Positions 42,526-54,991 are shown, counted from the first letter of the stretch. The stretch: 64,000 bases of DNA from Pseudomonas sp. PSE14 (GCF_029203285.1 NZ_CP115669.1:5084001-5148000), one strand, 5' to 3'. Numbers and translations: made by a program. Notes: generated from the sequence alone by a model not told the origin.

Positions 42526-44487
42526 TCAAGCTCGGTCAGCGTTGATCCTGGCTTCCAGGACCTTACCGTAGCTGCCTTCCGGCGCAGTGTTCGCCAGCGC
42601 CGAATCCTCCCGAATCCGCCGCTCGTTGCCAAAACGCCGCGTGAAGCCGATTCGATCGAAGTATTCCAGCAGCTGGATACAGCGCTTGCGGCCGATGCCG
42701 ATGCGGTCGCGGAAGGCGGCGGCGCGGATGATGCCGGCGTCGTCACGCAGATAAAGGGCGTGGGCGGCGAGTTGGCGCAGGGTTTCTTCCGGGTAGAACA
42801 GGTCCTTCACCACCTGGTGCAGCTGTCCCAGGCGGGCGAGCTTGCGCAGCAGCAGGCGTATGTCGCCCTCCTCCACCGCAAGCTCGCGGGCCAGGTCGCG
42901 CACCCAAGGTGGGTCGAAGGCGCCGGCGAGCAGCAAAGGCCAGAGACGCTCGCGCAAGCGCTCGTCGGCCTCGCCCAGTTGCACGCGGTGATCGGGCAGG
43001 TGCAGCCAGGGGCCGCTGCTGTCGATACGTTTATCCGTCAGCAGGCTTTCCAGCAGGGCGATGAAGACGGGGCGCTCCAGCTGAGGCAAGGCGTAGCGGC
43101 GCAGACGGTCGCGGTCGGGGCCGAGCTCGTCGGGCGCTTCTTCATGGAAGCGTTGCAGGGCGTCGATCACCTGCTGTTGCAGGGTGCTCCAGCGCTGTGC
43201 CGAAAACAGGCGCGGACCGAGACGGGTGCCGACCTCGACCAACCCGGCAGGCAGCTCCCAGGTCGCGCGCGGACGATTGAACTGCCGCGCCAGCAGCGCC
43301 GGGTCGAGCCCGTTGCTGGCGTGCGCCAGCAAGGTCGGCAAGGCACTTTCCAAGCTCTCGCCCTGCAAGGCGCGCAGTTGCTCCAGGCGTTCAGGACTGC
43401 GGCGGTTGCGTGCCGGGGCGAAGGGGTCGAGCACGCGGCCACCGCCGAGGGTGCGCTGGGCCGACTGGTCGCGCAGTACCAGGCGATCGCCGTGGACGGC
43501 GTGGCTGGGGGCGTTCAGCACCAGTTGTGCAAAAGCGCGCTCGCCCGGTTGCAGGCACTCATCTTCCAGCAGGGCGATGCGGCCCGTGACATCCTGGGCG
43601 CCAAGGTGCGCATGAACCGGCGTCCAATGCACGAAGGCCCGCGTCTCGCTGGGCAGCAGGCGCAGGTCGATATCGATGCGCGTGGTGGGTGCGTGCAGCT
43701 CCGGCGCGATCAGCCAGTCGCCCCTATGAATCTGCTCGAGGCTCAAACGCTCGCCAGCGATGTTCAGCGCCACGCGTTGTCCGGCGTGGGCCTGCTGTGC
43801 CTCGCGATTCTGCGCGTGCAGGCCGCGAATTCGCACGCGTCGTCCGCCGTTGCCGAGCAGCAATTCGTCGCCAACGCTAACCGCGCCAGCGAAGGCAGTG
43901 CCGGTGACGACGATACCCGCGCCACTGACGCTGAAGGCTCGATCCACCGCCAGGCGGAAGCCGCCCGACGCTCCGCGTTCGAAGGTTTCGCGCGCGGCTT
44001 CGCTGAGCGCTTCGCGCAAGGCGTCGATGCCTTCGCCGCTGACGCTGGAGACCGGGAAGATCGGAGCTCCGGCCAGCGGTCCTTCGGCGAGCAGTTCCTG
44101 CACTTCACGCGCAGCGTGTTCCACCTGTTCGGCAGGTACGCGGTCGGCCTTGCTCAGCGCAACGATGGCGCGGCGGATGCCCAACAGTTCGACGATGGCG
44201 AGATGCTCGCGGGTCTGCGGCATCACCCCGTCGTCGGCGGCAACGACCAGCAGAACCAGGTCGATGCCGCTGGCGCCGGCGAGCATGTTGTGGACGAAGC
44301 GTTCATGGCCCGGCACGTCGATGAAGCCGGTAAGCGTGCCATCCCCAAGGTCGGCGTAGACATAGCCCAGATCGATGGTGATACCGCGCTCGCGCTCGGC
44401 CGGGCGGCGGTCGCCCTCGATGCCGGTGAGGGCGCGCAGCAGGGAGGTCTTGCCGTGGTCGATGTGTCCGGCGGTTCCGACTATCAC
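42526..44487 (-). CDS. selB: Selenocysteine-specific elongation factor
   Basis: A 653-aa SelB. The G domain has [14 protein letters not shown] (G1), DVPGHERF (G3) and SKADR (G4); domain II and III follow, and the C-terminal region contains the winged-helix domains that bind the SECIS hairpin. SelB delivers Sec-tRNA to UGA codons. The start is GTG 44487, overlapping the selA stop by 4 bp (GTGA). Length is normal for the bacterial family. selA is upstream and tRNA-Sec downstream on the same strand. Confidence 0.95.
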   Translation of the reverse strand: MIVGTAGHIDHGKTSLLRALTGIEGDRRPAERERGITIDLGYVYADLGDGTLTGFIDVPGHERFVHNMLAGASGIDLVLLVVAADDGVMPQTREHLAIVELLGIRRAIVALSKADRVPAEQVEHAAREVQELLAEGPLAGAPIFPVSSVSGEGIDALREALSEAARETFERGASGGFRLAVDRAFSVSGAGIVVTGTAFAGAVSVGDELLLGNGGRRVRIRGLHAQNREAQQAHAGQRVALNIAGERLSLEQIHRGDWLIAPELHAPTTRIDIDLRLLPSETRAFVHWTPVHAHLGAQDVTGRIALLEDECLQPGERAFAQLVLNAPSHAVHGDRLVLRDQSAQRTLGGGRVLDPFAPARNRRSPERLEQLRALQGESLESALPTLLAHASNGLDPALLARQFNRPRATWELPAGLVEVGTRLGPRLFSAQRWSTLQQQVIDALQRFHEEAPDELGPDRDRLRRYALPQLERPVFIALLESLLTDKRIDSSGPWLHLPDHRVQLGEADERLRERLWPLLLAGAFDPPWVRDLARELAVEEGDIRLLLRKLARLGQLHQVVKDLFYPEETLRQLAAHALYLRDDAGIIRAAAFRDRIGIGRKRCIQLLEYFDRIGFTRRFGNERRIREDSALANTAPEGSYGKVLEARINADRA

Positions 44488-45890
44488 GCGTCGCCCTCGG
44501 CCAGCAGGGGCAGTTGGGCGACGAAGCCGGGCTCGTCGTCGAGCTGGCGCAGGTCGAGCCAGAGAGCGTCGTCGTCGATGCGGCCAAGCACGGGAATCGG
44601 CAGGCAGCGCAGGCGCTCTTCCAGATCGAGCAATGCACGTCCGCGTTGGCGCTTGGGTTGGTTCGGGCGCAGGCACAGGGCGGCGCTGGGCAGCCGGGCG
44701 ACCGGCTGGGCGCCGCTGCCGATCATGCCCAGTGCGTCTTCGGCGCTGACGCTCCAGCTCTCGCCAAGCAGGCTCGCCAAGGTCGGCGCCAGGCGCTGGG
44801 CCTGGGCGCGTATGTCGGTCTGAGGGCGGCTGAGCAGGCGCAGGCTGGTGAGGCGTTCAGCGAGTCGGTCCGGATCGCGGTAGAGATTGAGTACGGCTTC
44901 GAGCGCGGCGAGGGTCAGCTTGTCCACGCGCAGGGCGCGCTTGAGCGGGTTCTTCTTGATCTTGCCGATCAGCGACTGGCTGCCGAGGATCAGCCCGGCC
45001 TGCGGGCCGCCGAGCAGCTTGTCGCCGCTGAAGGTGACGATGTCGGCGCCATCGTGCAGGGCTTCCTGCACGGTCGGCTCCTTCGGCAGGCCCCAGCGGG
45101 TGAGGTCGACCAGGGTGCCGCTGCCGAGGTCTTCCAGCAGCGGCAGGCCGTGGGCGTGGGCGATCTGTGCCAGTTGCGGGGTGGCGACGCTGGCGGTGAA
45201 GCCCTGCACGCTGTAATTGCTGGTGTGCACGCGCATCAGCAGGCCGGAGCGCGGGCCGATGGCGGCTTCGTAGTCTTTGGCGTGGGTGCGGTTGGTGGTG
45301 CCGACTTCGACCAGCTTCACCCCGGCGCGGGACATGATGTCGGGAATGCGGAAGGCGCCGCCAATCTCGATCAGCTCGCCGCGGGAGATGATGCCTTCCT
45401 TGCGCGCGCCCAGGCTGTTGAGCGCCAGAAGGACGGCGGCGGCGTTGTTGTTGACCACGGTGACGGCTTCGGCGCCGGTCAGCTCGCGGATCAGCCCGGT
45501 GATGAGGTCGTCACGGTCGCCACGCTTGCCGGAGGCAAGATCGAATTCGAGGTTGAGCGGGTAGCGCGCGGCCAGGGTGATGGCTTCAATGGCTTCTTCC
45601 GGCAACAGCGCGCGGCCGAGGTTGGTGTGCAGCACGGTGCCGGTGAGGTTGAACACCCGGCGCACGCGGCTGGCATGGTGCGCCGCGAGGCGTTCGCCGG
45701 CGCGGCCGGCGAGCACGGACTCTTCCAGCTCGACAGCGGCCAGTTGGCCATGGCGCGCGGGCTCGCGCAGTTCGTCGAGCAGATCGCGCAGGGTCTTGAG
45801 CAGGGCCTCGCGGCCGTAGCGCTGCTGCAGCGGCTGGCAGGCCGGGCTGCGCAGCAGGCGGTCGATGGAGGGCAGGCGTACCGAGGTCAT
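44484..45890 (-). CDS. selA: L-seryl-tRNA(Sec) selenium transferase
   Basis: A 468-aa PLP enzyme that converts seryl-tRNA(Sec) to selenocysteyl-tRNA(Sec) using selenophosphate. The PLP lysine is Lys291 in [13 protein letters not shown]. The N-terminal SIDRLLRSP segment and [14 protein letters not shown] are family hallmarks. Decameric in known bacteria. Translationally coupled to selB by a 4-bp overlap. No selD (selenophosphate synthase) gene lies in the window, so it must be elsewhere. Confidence 0.95.
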   Translation of the reverse strand: MTSVRLPSIDRLLRSPACQPLQQRYGREALLKTLRDLLDELREPARHGQLAAVELEESVLAGRAGERLAAHHASRVRRVFNLTGTVLHTNLGRALLPEEAIEAITLAARYPLNLEFDLASGKRGDRDDLITGLIRELTGAEAVTVVNNNAAAVLLALNSLGARKEGIISRGELIEIGGAFRIPDIMSRAGVKLVEVGTTNRTHAKDYEAAIGPRSGLLMRVHTSNYSVQGFTASVATPQLAQIAHAHGLPLLEDLGSGTLVDLTRWGLPKEPTVQEALHDGADIVTFSGDKLLGGPQAGLILGSQSLIGKIKKNPLKRALRVDKLTLAALEAVLNLYRDPDRLAERLTSLRLLSRPQTDIRAQAQRLAPTLASLLGESWSVSAEDALGMIGSGAQPVARLPSAALCLRPNQPKRQRGRALLDLEERLRCLPIPVLGRIDDDALWLDLRQLDDEPGFVAQLPLLAEGDA

Positions 45891-45928
45891 GGACGGGCCT
45901 TAATGCGGAGTCGATGGCTGGAGTCAGT

Positions 45929-46055
45929 GTAGGGCGTATAACCGTTCGCGGTTATACGCCGATGCACCTCGGCCCTTATCCGCACTGGGGTTGAACCCGG
46001 AGCGCAGTGATGCCGAGGCCAGACGGCGTACAAGGTGGAGCCTTGTACGCCCTAC
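45929..46055. repeat. GTAGGGCG-stem dispersed repeat, long form, copy 4
   Basis: Opens GTAGGGCGTATAACC and closes CCTTGTACGCCCTAC, with internal arms CCGTTCGCGG and CAAGGTGGAGCCTTG. It has the same long plan as the copy at 31302 (GATGCACCTCGGCC... middle). The last bases overlap the fdhE stop codon, so the element lies in the 3' end of fdhE and between fdhE and selA. Confidence 0.78.
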
Positions 46056-46984
46056 GAGGAGCCACCTGGCGCCAGCAGCAGGTTCGGCGCGGTACGCAGG
46101 TAGCCGTCCTCGGCGAGACGGATATCCAGCGCGAGGCTGGCCAGGTCGTCCGCCTGGGCCTCGGCATGCTTGTCGTGCTGCAGGTAGAACTGCTTGAGGT
46201 AGGACTGACAGCCGGGGCAGGTCTCGGCCTTGAGCGGCGCCTGGTCGCTGGCGACGCCTTCGCGCTGCAGCGAGTAATAGGCCAGGCCCTTGCTCTCGGC
46301 GCAGTGGCTGCATTTGACCCGCACGTAGTGCCATTCGCAGGAGCACAGCGAGCAGGACAGGTAGCGCAGGCCGGCGTGCTTGCCCTGATGGCGGATCATC
46401 CCGGCCACCGGCGGCGCGCCGCAGGCCGGGCAGAGGGTCTGGCTGTCGGTTTCCGCCAGGGTGTCCTCAGGCAGTTGCAGCAACCACTGGCTGAAGGCGA
46501 CTTGCAGCACGGCGCCGAGGAAGGGCACCAGGGCTGGCGGCAGCAGGTCGAACTGGCCGTTGAGCAGGCCCAGGGCCCAGGCCTTGCGCTGGCCTTCGTC
46601 GGCGCCGCGCAGGGCCTTCAGCGCCTGGACGATAGCCGGGTTGGCGGTGGGTTCATAGGCGTCGAGGAAGGCGTCCAGCAGCGGCAACCAGGCGCCTTCA
46701 CGCACCAGCACTTCGTAGGCCAGCGGCGGCATGCGGTGTTCATGGCTGCGGGCCAGCGCGGTGGCGTCAGGCCCTGGCAGCGGCAGTTTGCGATCGAGCA
46801 GCGCCTGCTGGGCGTCGCAGACACCGGCGATCAGTTCGAGGTAGCCCTGCAGCGGATTGCCCGGCGCCAGTTCGCGCAGGCGCGCGGCGCGGCGGGTGAA
46901 GAGATCGGGAGACGGCAGGTTGAACAGCGGAGGGATGTTGGCGGCAGCTTCGATCTGCCCGGGTTCGAGAATTCGGCCTGACAC
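46052..46984 (-). CDS. fdhE: Formate dehydrogenase accessory protein
   Basis: A 310-aa FdhE. The C-terminal half has the metal-binding cysteine pairs: CPACGAPP, CSLCSCEW, CSHC and CPGCQ, as in rubredoxin-like zinc/iron sites of the family. FdhE is needed to make active respiratory formate dehydrogenase in E. coli. It lies between the fdh structural genes and selA. The stop codon TAG is part of a dispersed repeat. Confidence 0.93.
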   Translation of the reverse strand: MSGRILEPGQIEAAANIPPLFNLPSPDLFTRRAARLRELAPGNPLQGYLELIAGVCDAQQALLDRKLPLPGPDATALARSHEHRMPPLAYEVLVREGAWLPLLDAFLDAYEPTANPAIVQALKALRGADEGQRKAWALGLLNGQFDLLPPALVPFLGAVLQVAFSQWLLQLPEDTLAETDSQTLCPACGAPPVAGMIRHQGKHAGLRYLSCSLCSCEWHYVRVKCSHCAESKGLAYYSLQREGVASDQAPLKAETCPGCQSYLKQFYLQHDKHAEAQADDLASLALDIRLAEDGYLRTAPNLLLAPGGSS

Positions 46985-47022
46985 GCAGGACTCCTTGTTG
47001 GGTTCGGAGCGGGGCCAGAAAG

Positions 47023-47060
47023 GGCCCTCTCCCTAGCCCTCTCCCTGAAGGGAGAGGGGA
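47023..47060. repeat. CCTCTCC-stem element between fdhI and fdhE
   Basis: Contains CCCTCTCCCTAGCCCTCTCC followed by a GAAGGGAGAGGG-type closing arm. It fills the gap between the gamma subunit stop and fdhE start. Confidence 0.8.
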
Positions 47061-47110
47061 CTGTCCGTGCCGACTGGCAAGTCAGTGCCAGCCGGCGGTT
47101 ACGTCGACAC

Positions 47111-47737
47111 TCAGTGGCCCTTGCCCTTCTCCACGTCCTTCAGCCAGCCATTGTGGTGCTTGCGCGCCCAACCGCGGCTGACCCAGCCGTAGAGCATGGC
47201 ACCCATCGAGCCCTTCACCCAGATGCCGGCGTAGATGTGCACCAGGATGCTGCAGATGAGCACGAAGGCTGCGAAGGCGTGCAGCAGCGACGCCAGGCGG
47301 ATGATGTCGATGCCGAACCACTGGCTGAAGTACGCCCGCCACATGACGAAGCCGGTCAGCAGCAGCACCAGCATGCACAGCAGCAGGGTCCAGAACAGCA
47401 GCTTCTGCCCGGCGTTGTAGCGGCCGACTTCCGGGAGGTTTTCCTCGCGGTTGGCGACCACGTCGCGCCATTGCTTGAGCCATTGCACATCGCGTTTTTC
47501 CACCAGGTTGTGGTGGGCGAAACGCACCACCAGCCCGAGGAAGAACAGGAACATCGCCACCCCGAGGAAGGGGTGGAGAATGCGCGTCCACGGGCCTCCG
47601 CCGAACAGGTTGGTCAGCCAGAACATGGCCGGGTGGAACAGCGCCAGCCCCGAGAGGCCGGCGAGGAAGAACAGGATGGCCACCATCCAGTGGTTGCTCC
47701 GTTCGTTGGCGTTGTAGCGCTGGATATCTTTCTTCAT
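47111..47737 (-). CDS. fdoI: Formate dehydrogenase-N gamma subunit (cytochrome b556)
   Basis: A 208-aa cytochrome b with four membrane segments. It anchors the enzyme and passes electrons from the beta subunit to quinone. Histidines in NERSNHWMVAILFFLAGLSG and LHAFAAFVLICSILVHIYAG fit the two heme b sites of FdnI. It is third in the order alpha, beta, gamma, about 85 bp after the beta stop; a CCTCTCC-stem repeat fills that gap. Confidence 0.92.
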   Translation of the reverse strand: MKKDIQRYNANERSNHWMVAILFFLAGLSGLALFHPAMFWLTNLFGGGPWTRILHPFLGVAMFLFFLGLVVRFAHHNLVEKRDVQWLKQWRDVVANREENLPEVGRYNAGQKLLFWTLLLCMLVLLLTGFVMWRAYFSQWFGIDIIRLASLLHAFAAFVLICSILVHIYAGIWVKGSMGAMLYGWVSRGWARKHHNGWLKDVEKGKGH

Positions 47738-47767
47738 TTCGTCGGGCTCCTGGGAGAGCTTGGAAGC

Positions 47768-47804
47768 GCCCTCTCCCCAACCCTCTCCCTGAAGGGAGAG
47801 GGGG
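47768..47804. repeat. CCTCTCC-stem element between fdh beta and gamma genes
   Basis: Stem CCCTCTCCCT / AGGGAGAGGG with CCCCAACC before it, in the beta-gamma gap inside the operon. Confidence 0.8.
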
Positions 47805-47821
47805 CAGTTCGGCGTGTGGGC

Positions 47822-48754
47822 TCAGCGTGGAGTACGCGGATCATAGTCATGCACAGCGGGATCGACCTTGTGCACCGGCGCCTGCGGGTCGGGTCCGCCT
47901 TCCTCGTCCTCCTCCACCCGGTTGGGACCGGTGCGGGTGTAGTGGAAGAACCCGGCCAGCACCACGCCCGCCATGGCCAGCAGGCCCAACGGTTTGGTGA
48001 TGCCTTTCCACAGACTGACCAGCGGGCTGATCGCCGGCTTGTCGGGCAGGCCGGCGTAGAGCGACGGCTGGTCGTTGTGGTGCAGCACGTACATCACGTG
48101 GGTGCCGCCCACGCCTTCGGGGTCATACAGGCCGGCGTGCTCGAAGCCGCGCGACTTCAGGTCCTCGATGCGCTCGGCGGCGTGCTCCTTCATGTCCTCC
48201 TTGGTGCCGAAGACGATGGCGCCGGTCGGGCAGGTTTTCACGCAGGCCGGCTCCATGCCCACCGCCACGCGGTCGGAACACAGGGTGCACTTGTACGCCT
48301 TGTGGTCCTTCTGCGAGATGCGCGGGATGTTGAACGGGCAACCGGTGATGCAGTAACCACAGCCGATGCAGTGGTCCTGGTTGAAGTCGACGATGCCGTT
48401 GGCGTATTTGACGATCGCCCCCGGGCTCGGGCAGGCCTTCAGGCAGCCGGGCTCGGCGCAGTGCATGCAGCCGTCCTTGCGGATCAGCCACTCCAGGTTG
48501 CCGGCCGGCGCTTCGTATTCGGTGAAGCGCATGACCGTCCAGGATTCCGCCGTCAGGTCGATCGGGTTGTCGTAGGTGCCGTGGTTGTGGCCCACCTCGT
48601 CGCGCAGCTCGTTCCATTCCGAGCAGGCGACCTGGCAGGCCTTGCAGCCGATGCACTTGGACACGTCGATCAGCTTGGCCACTTCCTCCTCGCGCCGCAC
48701 CGAGGGCATCGGCGTGGTGGTGGCGGAGCGGGCGTAGATGTCTTGGCTACTCAT
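47822..48754 (-). CDS. fdoH: Formate dehydrogenase-N beta subunit (4 x 4Fe-4S)
   Basis: A 310-aa FdnH/FdoH-type iron-sulfur subunit. Four ferredoxin-like cysteine clusters are visible, including [33 protein letters not shown] and [18 protein letters not shown] single C-terminal membrane helix ([13 protein letters not shown]) precedes a hydrophilic tail. It passes electrons from the Mo/W-bisMGD subunit to the heme b subunit. Starts 8 bp after the alpha stop; co-exported with the Tat-dependent alpha subunit. Confidence 0.93.
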   Translation of the reverse strand: MSSQDIYARSATTTPMPSVRREEEVAKLIDVSKCIGCKACQVACSEWNELRDEVGHNHGTYDNPIDLTAESWTVMRFTEYEAPAGNLEWLIRKDGCMHCAEPGCLKACPSPGAIVKYANGIVDFNQDHCIGCGYCITGCPFNIPRISQKDHKAYKCTLCSDRVAVGMEPACVKTCPTGAIVFGTKEDMKEHAAERIEDLKSRGFEHAGLYDPEGVGGTHVMYVLHHNDQPSLYAGLPDKPAISPLVSLWKGITKPLGLLAMAGVVLAGFFHYTRTGPNRVEEDEEGGPDPQAPVHKVDPAVHDYDPRTPR

Positions 48755-48762
48755 GTTTCACC

Positions 48763-51700
48763 TCACGCCTTTTCCACGTTGACGAGGAAGGATTTGAACT
48801 CCGGCGTCTGCGTGTTCCCGTCGCCCACGAAGGGGGTCAGGGTGTTGGTCAGGTAGCCGTTGCGCGCCACCCCGGAGAAGCCCCAGTGCAAGGGGATGCC
48901 CACGTGGTGCACGGTCTTGCCGTTGACCTGCAGCGGACGGATGCGCTTGGTCACCACCGCCACCGCCTTGATGTAGCCGCGATTGGAGGAGACCTTCACG
49001 CGGTCGCCGGCCTTGATACCGAGTTCCTTGGCCAGCGCCTCGCCGATCTCGACGAACTGCTCCGGCTGGACGATGGCATTCAGACGGCAATGCTTGGTCC
49101 AGAAGTGGAAGTGTTCGGTGAGCCGGTAGGTGGTCGCGGCATAGGGGAACTCGTCGGCCTTGCCGAACAGTTCCATGTCGTTCTTGAACACCCGCGCGGC
49201 CGGACTGCTGATGGCCTGCGGATTCTTGTGCAGCGGGTTGATCCCGATGGGCGTCTCGAACGGCTCGTAGTGCTCGGGGAACGGACCCTCGGCCATCTTG
49301 TCGACGGCGAAGAACCGCGCCACGCCTTCGGGGTTCATGATGAACGGGTTCATCCCCGCTTCCGGCGCCACGTCGACCTTGTAGTCGGGCACGTCGGTGC
49401 CGCCCCAGGCCTTGCCGTTCCACCACACCAGGCGCTTCTTCACCGGGTCCCAGGGCTTGCCGCTGGGGTCGGCGGAGGCGCGGTTATAGAGGATGCGCCG
49501 GTTGGCCGGCCACGCCCAGGCCCAGCCGAGGGTCTGGCCCATGGCGTAGGGGTCGCTGTTGTCGCGGCGGGCCATCTGGTTGCCCAGTTGCGTCCAGGAG
49601 CCGGCGAAGATCCAGCAGCCGCTGGCGGTGCTGCCGTCGTCGCGCAGCAGCGCGAAGCCCGGCAGCTGTTCGCCGGCCTTGGCCAGGACCATGCCGTTGG
49701 CCGGGTCGACCAGGTCGGCCAGGGCCTTGCCGTTGTACTCCTTGGCCAGCTCGTCCGGGCCGGGTTCGTCGGGTTTCAGGTAGTTCCAGTCCAGGCCGAG
49801 GATCGGGTCGGGGAACTTGCCGCCGTCCTTGGCGTAGGCATTGCGCAGACGGTGGTAGAGGCCGGCCATGATCGCGATGTCGGTACGCGCCTCGCCCGGT
49901 GGTTCGGCGCCCTTCCAGTGCCATTGCAGCCAGCGGCCGGAGTTGACGATGGAGCCGTCTTCCTCGGCAAAGCAGCTGGTGGGCAGGCGGAATACGGTGG
50001 TCTGGATGGACTTGGTGTCGACGTCGTTGTGCTCGCCGGCATTGCGCCAGAACTCGGAGGTCTCGGTGGCCAGCGGGTCCATCACCACCATCCACTTCAG
50101 TTTGGCCAGCGCGGCGCTGACCTTGGCCTTGTTGGGGAAGGAGGCTATGGGGTTGAAGCCCTGGCAGAAGTAACCGTTGACCTTGCCCTGGTACATCATG
50201 TCGAAGTAGCGCAGCACGTCGTAGCCGGCGCCGGGCATGTCCAGCTTGGGCAGCCAGTCGTAGCACCAGTTGTTTTCCTTGGTGGCCGACTTGCCGAACC
50301 AGGACTTCATCAGGCTGACGTGGAACTTGGGATAGTTCTGCCAGTAGGACAGCTGGCCCGGGCGCAGCGGCTTGGCGGTGCGCTTGGCGATGTAGGCGTT
50401 GTAGTCCTGCTCGGCGTCGCCGGCCAAGGTCAGGTAGCCCGGCAGCGAGTTGGACAGCAGCCCGAGGTCGGTCAGCCCCTGGATGTTGGAGTGACCACGC
50501 AGCGCGTTCATGCCGCCGCCGGGCATGCCGATGTTGCCCAGCAGCAGCTGGACCATCGCGCCGGTGCGGATCATCTGCGCCCCCACCGAGTGCTGGGTCC
50601 AGCCCAGGGCGTACATGATGGTCATCACCTTGTCCGGTGCTGCGGTGGTGGAAATCTCCTCCCACACCTTGAGCATCATGTCCTTGGGCGTGCCACAGAT
50701 GTTGCTCACCACGTCCGCCGTATAGCGGCTGTAGTGCTGCTTCATCAGGTTGAACACGCAACGCGGGTGCTGCAGCGTCGGGTCGACCTTGGCGAAACCG
50801 TCCTCGCCCAGCTCGTACTGCCAGGAGGATTTGTCCGGGTAGGTGCGTTTCTCGGCGTCGTAGCCGTTGAACAGGCCGTCCTCGAAACCGAAGCCTTCCT
50901 TCACGATGAAGGAGACGTCGGTGTAGTTGTGCACGTATTCCTTCTGGTACTTGTCGTTTTCCAGCAGGTAGTTGATCAGGCCGCCGAGGAAGGCGATGTC
51001 CGTGCCGGTGCGGATGGGCGCGTAATAGTCGGCCACCGAAGCGGAACGGGTGAAACGCGGGTCGACCACCAGCAGGCGCGCCTTGTTGTGCGCCTTGGCT
51101 TCGGTCACCCACTTGAAGCCGCACGGGTGCGCTTCAGCAGCGTTGCCGCCCATGATCAGGACCAGATCGGCATTCTTGATGTCGGTCCAGTGGTTGGTCA
51201 TGGCTCCACGGCCAAACGTCGGGGCAAGACTTGCCACCGTCGGGCCGTGTCAGACACGCGCTTGGTTATCGAACGCCAGCAGTCCCAGGGAACGCACCAC
51301 CTTGTGGGTGATGTAACCCGCTTCGTTGGAAGACGCCGACGCGGCCAGGAAGCCGGTAGTCAGCCAGCGGTTCACCGTCTGGCCCTGGGCGTTCTTCTCG
51401 ATGAAGTTGGCGTCGCGGTCTTCCTTCATCAGCTTGGCGATGCGGTCCAGCGCCTCGTCCCAGCCGATGCGCTTCCACTCGCTGGAGCCCGCCTCGCGGA
51501 TTTCCGGGTACTTCAGGCGGTTGGGGCTGTGGACGAAGTCGAGCAGGCCCGCGCCTTTCGGGCAGAGGGTGCCGCGGTTGACCGGGTGATCGGAATCACC
51601 CTCGATGTGGATGATGTTCTGCGCAACGTTCTTCGCCGCATCCCCTTGGCTGTACATGAGGATGCCGCAGCCCACCGAGCAGTACGGGCAGGTGTTGCGG

Positions 51701-51840
51701 GTCTCGACGGTGCGCGCAAGCTTGAAATGGCGGACCTGGTCGGCGAATGCATCCGGGGGCGCAACCCCGAGTGCCGCCAGGCTCGATCCTCCAAGGCCTA
51801 CAGCGCAAACCTTGAAGAATTGCCGACGGTTCATATCCAT
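48763..51840 (-). CDS. fdoG: Selenocysteine-containing formate dehydrogenase-N alpha subunit
   Basis: A 1025-aa catalytic subunit when the in-frame TGA at 51252-51250 is read as selenocysteine (residue 197; E. coli FdnG has Sec196). Context is QARV-U-HGPTVASLAP, as in FdnG. The Tat motif is RRQFFK (5-10). The 4Fe-4S cysteines are Cys51, Cys54, Cys58 and Cys93. It oxidises formate in the periplasm using a bis-MGD cofactor. ATG 51840 has AGGAG 7 bp upstream. Ordinary gene callers split it in two at the TGA; it is not a pseudogene. Confidence 0.95.
51205..51252 (-). promoter_or_regulatory. SECIS-like element and Sec codon
   Basis: The TGA Sec codon (51252-51250) is followed 14 nt later by the hairpin GGCAAGTCTTGCC (51235-51223) with a small AGTCT apical loop, closed below by the pairing CCCGACG.../CGTTTGG-like arms. 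The same primary sequence pattern follows the Sec codon of E. coli fdnG. SelB would bind it. Confidence 0.85.
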
Positions 51841-52026
51841 CGTGCGTCTCCTGATCAGGCAGCGTACGTCCGGTACATGGCCGGACCCTTGCTGCTTAAA
51901 AGATAGCCAAGCCGGGCCGATGCGCCAGCTTGAGCGGGGCAGACCATGCACGCTGGGGGTTTGCGGCGCATTGACGCGCGTCAGTCCGTCACCGGGAACG
52001 GAAGAGGCAATACTCCCAAAGGAGCA
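51841..52026. promoter_or_regulatory. fdo operon upstream region
   Basis: This 186-bp region should carry the promoter for the alpha-beta-gamma operon. A weak ANR-like site TTGACGCGCGTCAG (51971-51984) matches the consensus at about seven of ten fixed positions. I cannot mark a -10/-35. Confidence 0.35.
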
Positions 52027-52179
52027 TCAGGGGTAGGCGCAGGAGAGACTGCTGCCGTCTGGGCGGCACGCGGACTGCTGGCGGTCGGTCTGGAGGGACT
52101 CATGCAGCCCCAGGAGGGCCAGCCCGATGAGAATCGCGAGCAGGTAATGGCGCGCATGTCTTCTTCTTATCGCTTTCAT
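52027..52179 (-). CDS. 50-aa predicted small membrane protein upstream of fdo operon
   Basis: A 50-codon frame with a strong GGGAGG site 5-6 bp before its ATG. The product has a basic N-terminus (MKAIRRRHARH), one membrane segment (YLLAILIGLALLGL, about 12-25) and a polar tail with two cysteines (Cys38 and Cys47). Basic N-terminus followed by a helix predicts an N-in, C-out inner-membrane protein, so the cysteines may be periplasmic. It is on the same strand as and about 190 bp upstream of the formate dehydrogenase gene. No family is recognised. It is below the usual annotation cut-off. Confidence 0.65.
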   Translation of the reverse strand: MKAIRRRHARHYLLAILIGLALLGLHESLQTDRQQSACRPDGSSLSCAYP

Positions 52180-52276
52180 GACGTCCTCCCGTCACTTCAG
52201 CTTGCGTTCGGGGCACGAAGCCCTGCCATAAGGGAAAGTCTGCGGCCGATACGCCCGCTGTCAACCGCTGGCTTGA

Positions 52277-54394
<2,118 letters not shown>

Positions 54395-54403
54395 CGGCTC
54401 TTC

Positions 54404-54479
54404 GTAGGAGCGAGCTTGCTCGCGAACAGTTTTCCCGCCTGCTGCGGTGCCGGGGGTTCGCGAGCAAGCTCGCTCCTAC
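54404..54479. repeat. REP pair
   Basis: Two inverted GTAGGAGCGAGCTTGCTCGC-type copies about 28 bp apart between convergent fadH and SRPBCC genes. Confidence 0.85.
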
Positions 54480-54495
54480 AGAGGACGCACCGGCA

Positions 54496-54900
54496 TCACG
54501 CAGACTCCAGCAACACCTTGATCGCCTGCAGATCCTTCTCCACCCACTGCGCATCGCGCTCGAAGGTAGCGTCGTCCATCTGCGGCTGGCGCAGCAGGGT
54601 CAGCTGCAATTCGCAGCCATCGCCATTGGCGATCAGCCGCAAGGGAATGTGGATCGCCGGGCTGTCTTCAGGCAGCACCGCGTGGTCCAGCACGCCGAAG
54701 GCGTTGTGCGGCGAGAAGCGCACCCGCAGCGGCCCCTGGGGTGTCTGCGCCAGCCACAGATCGCCTTGCAGCGGCTCGATCGCATGGCACAACCCCGAGG
54801 CCCAGCGCGGGAAATTCTGCGGTGCGGCGAGAAACTCGTAGGCCTCGCCCCAACGTCGTTCGATGCGGACGCTCAGGGTGCGGGAGGGCAAAGTCATCAT
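54496..54900 (-). CDS. SRPBCC-fold protein
   Basis: A 134-aa START/SRPBCC-type protein (RIERRWGEAYEFLAAPQNFPRWA at the start; beta-rich middle; C-terminal helix WVEKDLQAIKVLLES). The fold makes a hydrophobic cavity for small ligands. No enzyme residues are evident. Function unknown. It is divergent from the YdcZ-type gene. Confidence 0.75.
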   Translation of the reverse strand: MMTLPSRTLSVRIERRWGEAYEFLAAPQNFPRWASGLCHAIEPLQGDLWLAQTPQGPLRVRFSPHNAFGVLDHAVLPEDSPAIHIPLRLIANGDGCELQLTLLRQPQMDDATFERDAQWVEKDLQAIKVLLESA

Positions 54901-54991
54901 GTACGGCTCCAGGAATCGGGCGGAGAGATGCTCCAGTCTGGTGCATACTAGCCGGCTGCCCTTTTCGCTTCGATTGCCCAGGAGTCATTCC

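Noticed and set aside
51241-51252. Formate dehydrogenase alpha as a pseudogene split by a nonsense codon
   Set aside because: The TGA is at the known Sec position, flanked by conserved sequence on both sides, with a SECIS-like hairpin and selA, selB and tRNA-Sec nearby.
48886-51906. A 1006-codon open frame on the plus strand, opposite the formate dehydrogenase alpha gene
   Set aside because: It is the high-GC antisense shadow of a gene with clear Tat, Fe-S and Sec signatures; its translation is Val/Ala/Gly/His/Arg-rich with no domains.
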